Source: Clostridiales bacterium (GTDB lineage: Bacteria; Bacillota; Clostridia; Oscillospirales; Acutalibacteraceae). From it: DNA of 9,202 nt. Numbering within the stretch: the stretch's first letter is position 1; each line of letters opens with the position of its first letter. The notes beneath the pieces were generated by a model. It saw nothing but the letters and a program-made list of their open reading frames with translations, was not told where the DNA came from and did not search any database. This document shows positions 7,219 to 9,202 of this stretch, piece after piece. Both the position numbers and the translations under genes were made by a program. The stretch lies in contig JAAYWU010000093.1 in the NCBI GenBank assembly GCA_012516295.1, positions 1-9,202 of the forward strand, written 5' to 3'.

Positions 7219-7247
7219 TTTACAAAGCGTTATATTAGGTATATACT
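7219..7247 (+). promoter_or_regulatory. Promoter of the XRE regulator gene
   Basis: TTTACA (7219-7224) and TATACT (7242-7247) are separated by 17 bases, a good sigma-A-type match. Initiation is expected near 7254. Overlapping the start region is an imperfect palindrome, TTACAC-GG-TGTTAA (about 7248-7261), and CTTTACA occurs twice (7218-7224 and 7246-7252). Either could be an autoregulatory binding site. Confidence 0.6.
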
Positions 7248-7294
7248 TTACACGGTGTTAATTTTTTCCACGATTCGACAGGGGATAGTTAGAT

Positions 7295-7999
7295 ATGAAT
7301 AACAGCTTTCCGAGAATTATAACTCTGCTGCGTAAGGAACGCGGACTCAGCCAGAAAAAAGCCGCCGAGGAATTGGGCGTATCACAGGCATTGCTCTCGC
7401 ATTATGAAAAGGGAATCCGTGAATGCGGACTGGATTTCGTCGTAAAGGCGGCGGACTTTTATGATGTCTCCTGCGATTACCTGCTCGGAAGGTCCCCGCA
7501 CCGCAGCGGAGCAACCATTAAGGTGGAAGATATTCCGGAGCCGGACGCTATCGGCAAGGAAAATGTATTGAAAGGCAGCCTTCTTCCGGTATTGAATAAA
7601 AAGCTGATTGCCAATTCATTGAATATAATATTTGGAATTTTGCAGAAAGCGGGGAACAAATCGCTGACCACCGAGATTTCCGCCTACCTGAACCTCGCCA
7701 TTTACAAGAGCTTCCGCCTGCTTTATTCCGCGAATCCGAAAAACCCGCAGGGGATGTTCGCGGTCCCGCAGAAGCTGAGCGACGGGCGCTCCAGCGCAGC
7801 GCAGGATATTGCGCTTTCAAACGCCAGTTGTGTTGCGGACGGCGAAAGCGTTGAAGACCTGAAAGGGTTGGATAAGGACAAGCTCCCGGAGCTTTCCCCC
7901 GAAAAAATTTCTGCGGATTACCCGCTGTTCGCCTCGTCCCTCTTTAATCTGATTCAAACCGCCGAAACGCGCATGGGAGCAAAGAAACAAACTAAATAA
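7295..7999 (+). CDS. XRE-family HTH transcriptional regulator with unassigned C-terminal region
   Basis: The first 65 or so of 234 residues form a lambda-repressor-like helix-turn-helix: LLRKERGLSQKKAAEELGVS, the recognition segment QALLSHYEKG, and a closing DFYDVSCDYLLGRS. This is the arrangement found in many Firmicutes DNA-binding regulators. The remaining ~165 residues match nothing I recognise. They contain a helical, partly amphipathic stretch (about 95-150), a low-complexity Ser/Asp/Lys-rich stretch (about 160-205) and a final helical segment. No protease, sugar-binding or kinase motif is visible, so the signal is unknown. GGGG at 7281-7284, ten bases before the ATG, is a modest ribosome binding site. 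The gene has its own promoter and a hairpin terminator. The adjacent divergent phosphatase gene is a possible target. Confidence 0.88.
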   Translation: MNNSFPRIITLLRKERGLSQKKAAEELGVSQALLSHYEKGIRECGLDFVVKAADFYDVSCDYLLGRSPHRSGATIKVEDIPEPDAIGKENVLKGSLLPVLNKKLIANSLNIIFGILQKAGNKSLTTEISAYLNLAIYKSFRLLYSANPKNPQGMFAVPQKLSDGRSSAAQDIALSNASCVADGESVEDLKGLDKDKLPELSPEKISADYPLFASSLFNLIQTAETRMGAKKQTK

Positions 8000-8026
8000 A
8001 ATTATAACATAGATGAAACAAATTAC

Positions 8027-8065
8027 AACCGGCCCGCTGAAATTCAGCAGGCCGGTTGCTTTATT
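8027..8065. terminator. Hairpin terminator between convergent genes
   Basis: A 15-base-pair stem (8027-8041 with 8043-8057, one C-A mismatch) lies 28 bases after the XRE stop codon. It is followed on the + strand by GCTTTATTTG, a weak U-rich tail. The stop codon of the convergent small gene is four bases beyond the stem, so the hairpin probably serves both strands. Confidence 0.65.
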
Positions 8066-8273
8066 TGAAATAGAATTTTACGGCATCATAAATTACGAGA
8101 AGACCCATAGCTGGTGACAACGTTTTCAAAATATAATCGGTAATATACAGTTCGGCTAGAAAATCATCATTCGGAAACCAGCTTCTTGTTAATATGTAGG
8201 GCAAAAAAACGATAAAAATGCCGATAATTAGGCCGGTTATTAAAATTACCGCACGAGATGTTTTTGTATTCAT
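8061..8273 (-). CDS. Small two-helix membrane protein, function unknown
   Basis: I do not recognise this 70-residue protein. It has two hydrophobic segments (about residues 8-28 and 47-66), a short polar link with the acidic pair in FPNDDFL, and a Lys-ending C-terminus. GGAGG at 8279-8283 lies five bases before the chosen ATG at 8273. A closer ATG at 8277 is in another frame and too near that site. It starts 32 bases after the end of a broken secreted-protein gene on the same strand, so the two were probably one transcript. Size and topology would fit an immunity- or accessory-type partner of an exported protein, but no motif supports this. The AT-rich sequence and unknown family suggest an accessory gene. 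Confidence 0.7.
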   Translation of the reverse strand: MNTKTSRAVILITGLIIGIFIVFLPYILTRSWFPNDDFLAELYITDYILKTLSPAMGLLVIYDAVKFYFK

Positions 8274-8305
8274 TCATACCTCCGAAAAGATTATTGATAA
8301 CGAAC

Positions 8306-8949
8306 CTAGTAGAATCTGGCGCGATCCTCCACATAGCAATAGCTATAGTGATTAGTTGACCCTGATACACTAAAATTCACTGATGCAGATTGGCCTACTC
8401 CAATAGATACTCCGCCGCCACCAGTTGTCGTACCGTTATTAAAAAAACTCCTTCTACAGTATAAAATATTGTACTAGCATCTTCTAAATTGGCATATACA
8501 GTACCGGAAAATTGTTTGGACATATTGCCGTATTTCCTGTTCATATTTATATTAAGGATCTTAAGTATTCAAAAGTGATAATCACCTTCCGACGTTTCAC
8601 AGTAAAATTTTAATTGCGGTTTATATTCTTTTGTTACCGTAAATAACTCCGTAAATGTACGATAAGTAGAACTTGCTGCCAACACTTTAGCAGAAGTATA
8701 AGAATTCTTATTTGGAGTTTCAAGACTTGAGATTACTTGATTTTCCGCTTGCGATTTAGAAATGGTCTTTTGCGATTTCCTCCACGATTTCATTGAAGGT
8801 TAATACTCTACTTACAGAAAACTGGAGTTATCATTCTGAAGCAATTGATTGTTTTTATCCCTCTCAACTGCTAACGCAGGTACTGCAACCACCAAAGAAA
8901 TTGCAAATGTTAGAAATAAGCTAATAACGTTTTTTGCAGAGTTTTTCAT
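8306..8949 (-). pseudogene. Broken gene for a secreted protein of unknown family
   Basis: GGAGAG (8961-8956) precedes an ATG at 8949 by six bases. The first 45 codons encode a classical signal peptide: MKNS, a hydrophobic core (about residues 8-22), then the likely cleavage motif A-L-A at about 25-27. That frame ends at TAA (8814-8812). Protein-like sequence continues in another frame (8819-8757), then back in the first frame (8793-8571, ending TESSERA-free at the TGA 8571-8569), continues past that stop in the same frame, and shifts again near a seven-base A run (8441-8447). It finishes in a third frame with a Gly-rich segment, SVNFSVSGSTNHYSYCYVED and a TAG at 8308-8306. Joined, the pieces would give a protein of roughly 210 residues. 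No family is recognised. At least three breaks in an otherwise error-free window favour a decayed gene over sequencing error. Confidence 0.7.
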
Positions 8950-9055
8950 TTTTTACTCTCCTTTTATTTTTCCGATTTGAATATTACTTGCGTTAATATG
9001 CCCATTGGTACCGCCCCCTTTTTCTTAAAATGGAAACCTTTTTTCGATTTCATAA

Positions 9056-9085
9056 TATATAGACAACTTTGGAGGCAATTTGCAA
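9056..9085 (-). promoter_or_regulatory. Possible promoter of the broken secreted-protein gene
   Basis: On the - strand, TTGCAA (9085-9080) and TATATA (9061-9056) are separated by 18 bases. This would give a leader of about 100 bases before the ribosome binding site at 8961-8956. The surrounding DNA is so AT-rich that chance matches are likely. Confidence 0.3.
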
Positions 9086-9125
9086 CACTTTTTTAAATTG
9101 TTTTTATAAATAGTATGAAAATAGC

Positions 9126-9153
9126 AAAAAAGCCATGGAAAACTCCATGGCTT
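9126..9153 (-). terminator. Terminator of a transcript entering from the right
   Basis: A perfect 10-base-pair stem (9130-9139 with 9144-9153, loop AAAC) is followed on the - strand by a run of six Ts. It should end a - strand transcript that starts beyond the right edge. The last ~48 bases (9154-9202) hold no gene I can identify. They include a GC-rich self-complementary stretch (GGGGC near 9167 with GCCCC near 9195). A - strand frame ending at TAG 9186-9184 is too short to judge. Confidence 0.7.
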
Positions 9154-9202
9154 CGTCTTTTGTCTTTTGGGGCATGGCGCAGGCTACCCCGCGCCCCTGT
9201 TT

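Noticed and set aside
8167..8370. - strand open frame of 67 codons
   Set aside because: It straddles the end of the broken secreted-protein gene and the start of the small membrane protein in a different frame, and its start has no ribosome binding site.
9154..9202. GC-rich self-complementary stretch at the right edge, possible 3' end of an RNA gene
   Set aside because: Only about 48 bases are visible, and I could not match them to tmRNA, signal recognition particle RNA, 5S rRNA or a tRNA. A short coding end is equally possible.

Overview
The window most resembles a mid-GC Gram-positive chromosome, probably a member of the Clostridia; an Oscillospirales/Ruminococcaceae-type relative is my guess. 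Supporting signs are strong GGAGG-type ribosome binding sites, sigma-A promoters with 17-base spacers, U-tailed hairpin terminators, a T-box tRNA-sensing leader, and azlCD and ksgA homologues. No rRNA or tRNA gene, complete mobile element or CRISPR array is visible.

Layout, left to right. Positions 1-202 hold the 3' end of a + strand gene with a MetH-like pterin-barrel segment, closed by a terminator. A - strand pair follows: rsmA/ksgA (565-1422), then a 75-residue two-helix membrane protein (323-550), closed by a hairpin terminator. A divergent promoter region separates rsmA from a + strand deoxycytidylate (dCMP) deaminase (1602-2090). A strong bidirectional hairpin divides the deaminase from the convergent - strand azlCD genes.

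The centre is a leucine unit on the - strand, read from right to left: a consensus promoter (6386-6414), a T-box leader with a likely leucine CUC specifier and a UGGU acceptor-binding bulge, an attenuator terminator (6104-6135), leuA (type-2 isopropylmalate synthase), leuB (overlapping leuA by 14 bases), then azlC and azlD, a branched-chain amino acid exporter. No terminator is visible between leuB and azlC, so synthesis and export of leucine-type amino acids may share one tRNA-Leu-responsive transcript. leuC and leuD are not in the window.

Upstream of the leucine unit lies a - strand histidine-phosphatase (phosphoglycerate-mutase-like) gene (6423-7127). It diverges from a + strand XRE-type regulator (7295-7999) across an intergenic region with a 9-base inverted repeat. 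The right end (about 8060-9150) is visibly richer in A+T. It holds a small two-helix membrane protein and, just upstream of it on the same strand, a secreted-protein gene broken by several stops and frameshifts. A terminator near 9130-9153 belongs to something mostly outside the window.

Most of the window is ordinary housekeeping sequence. The items worth a second look are the T-box unit that includes an exporter, the decayed secreted-protein/small-membrane-protein pair in AT-rich DNA, and the abrupt C-terminus of the first gene.
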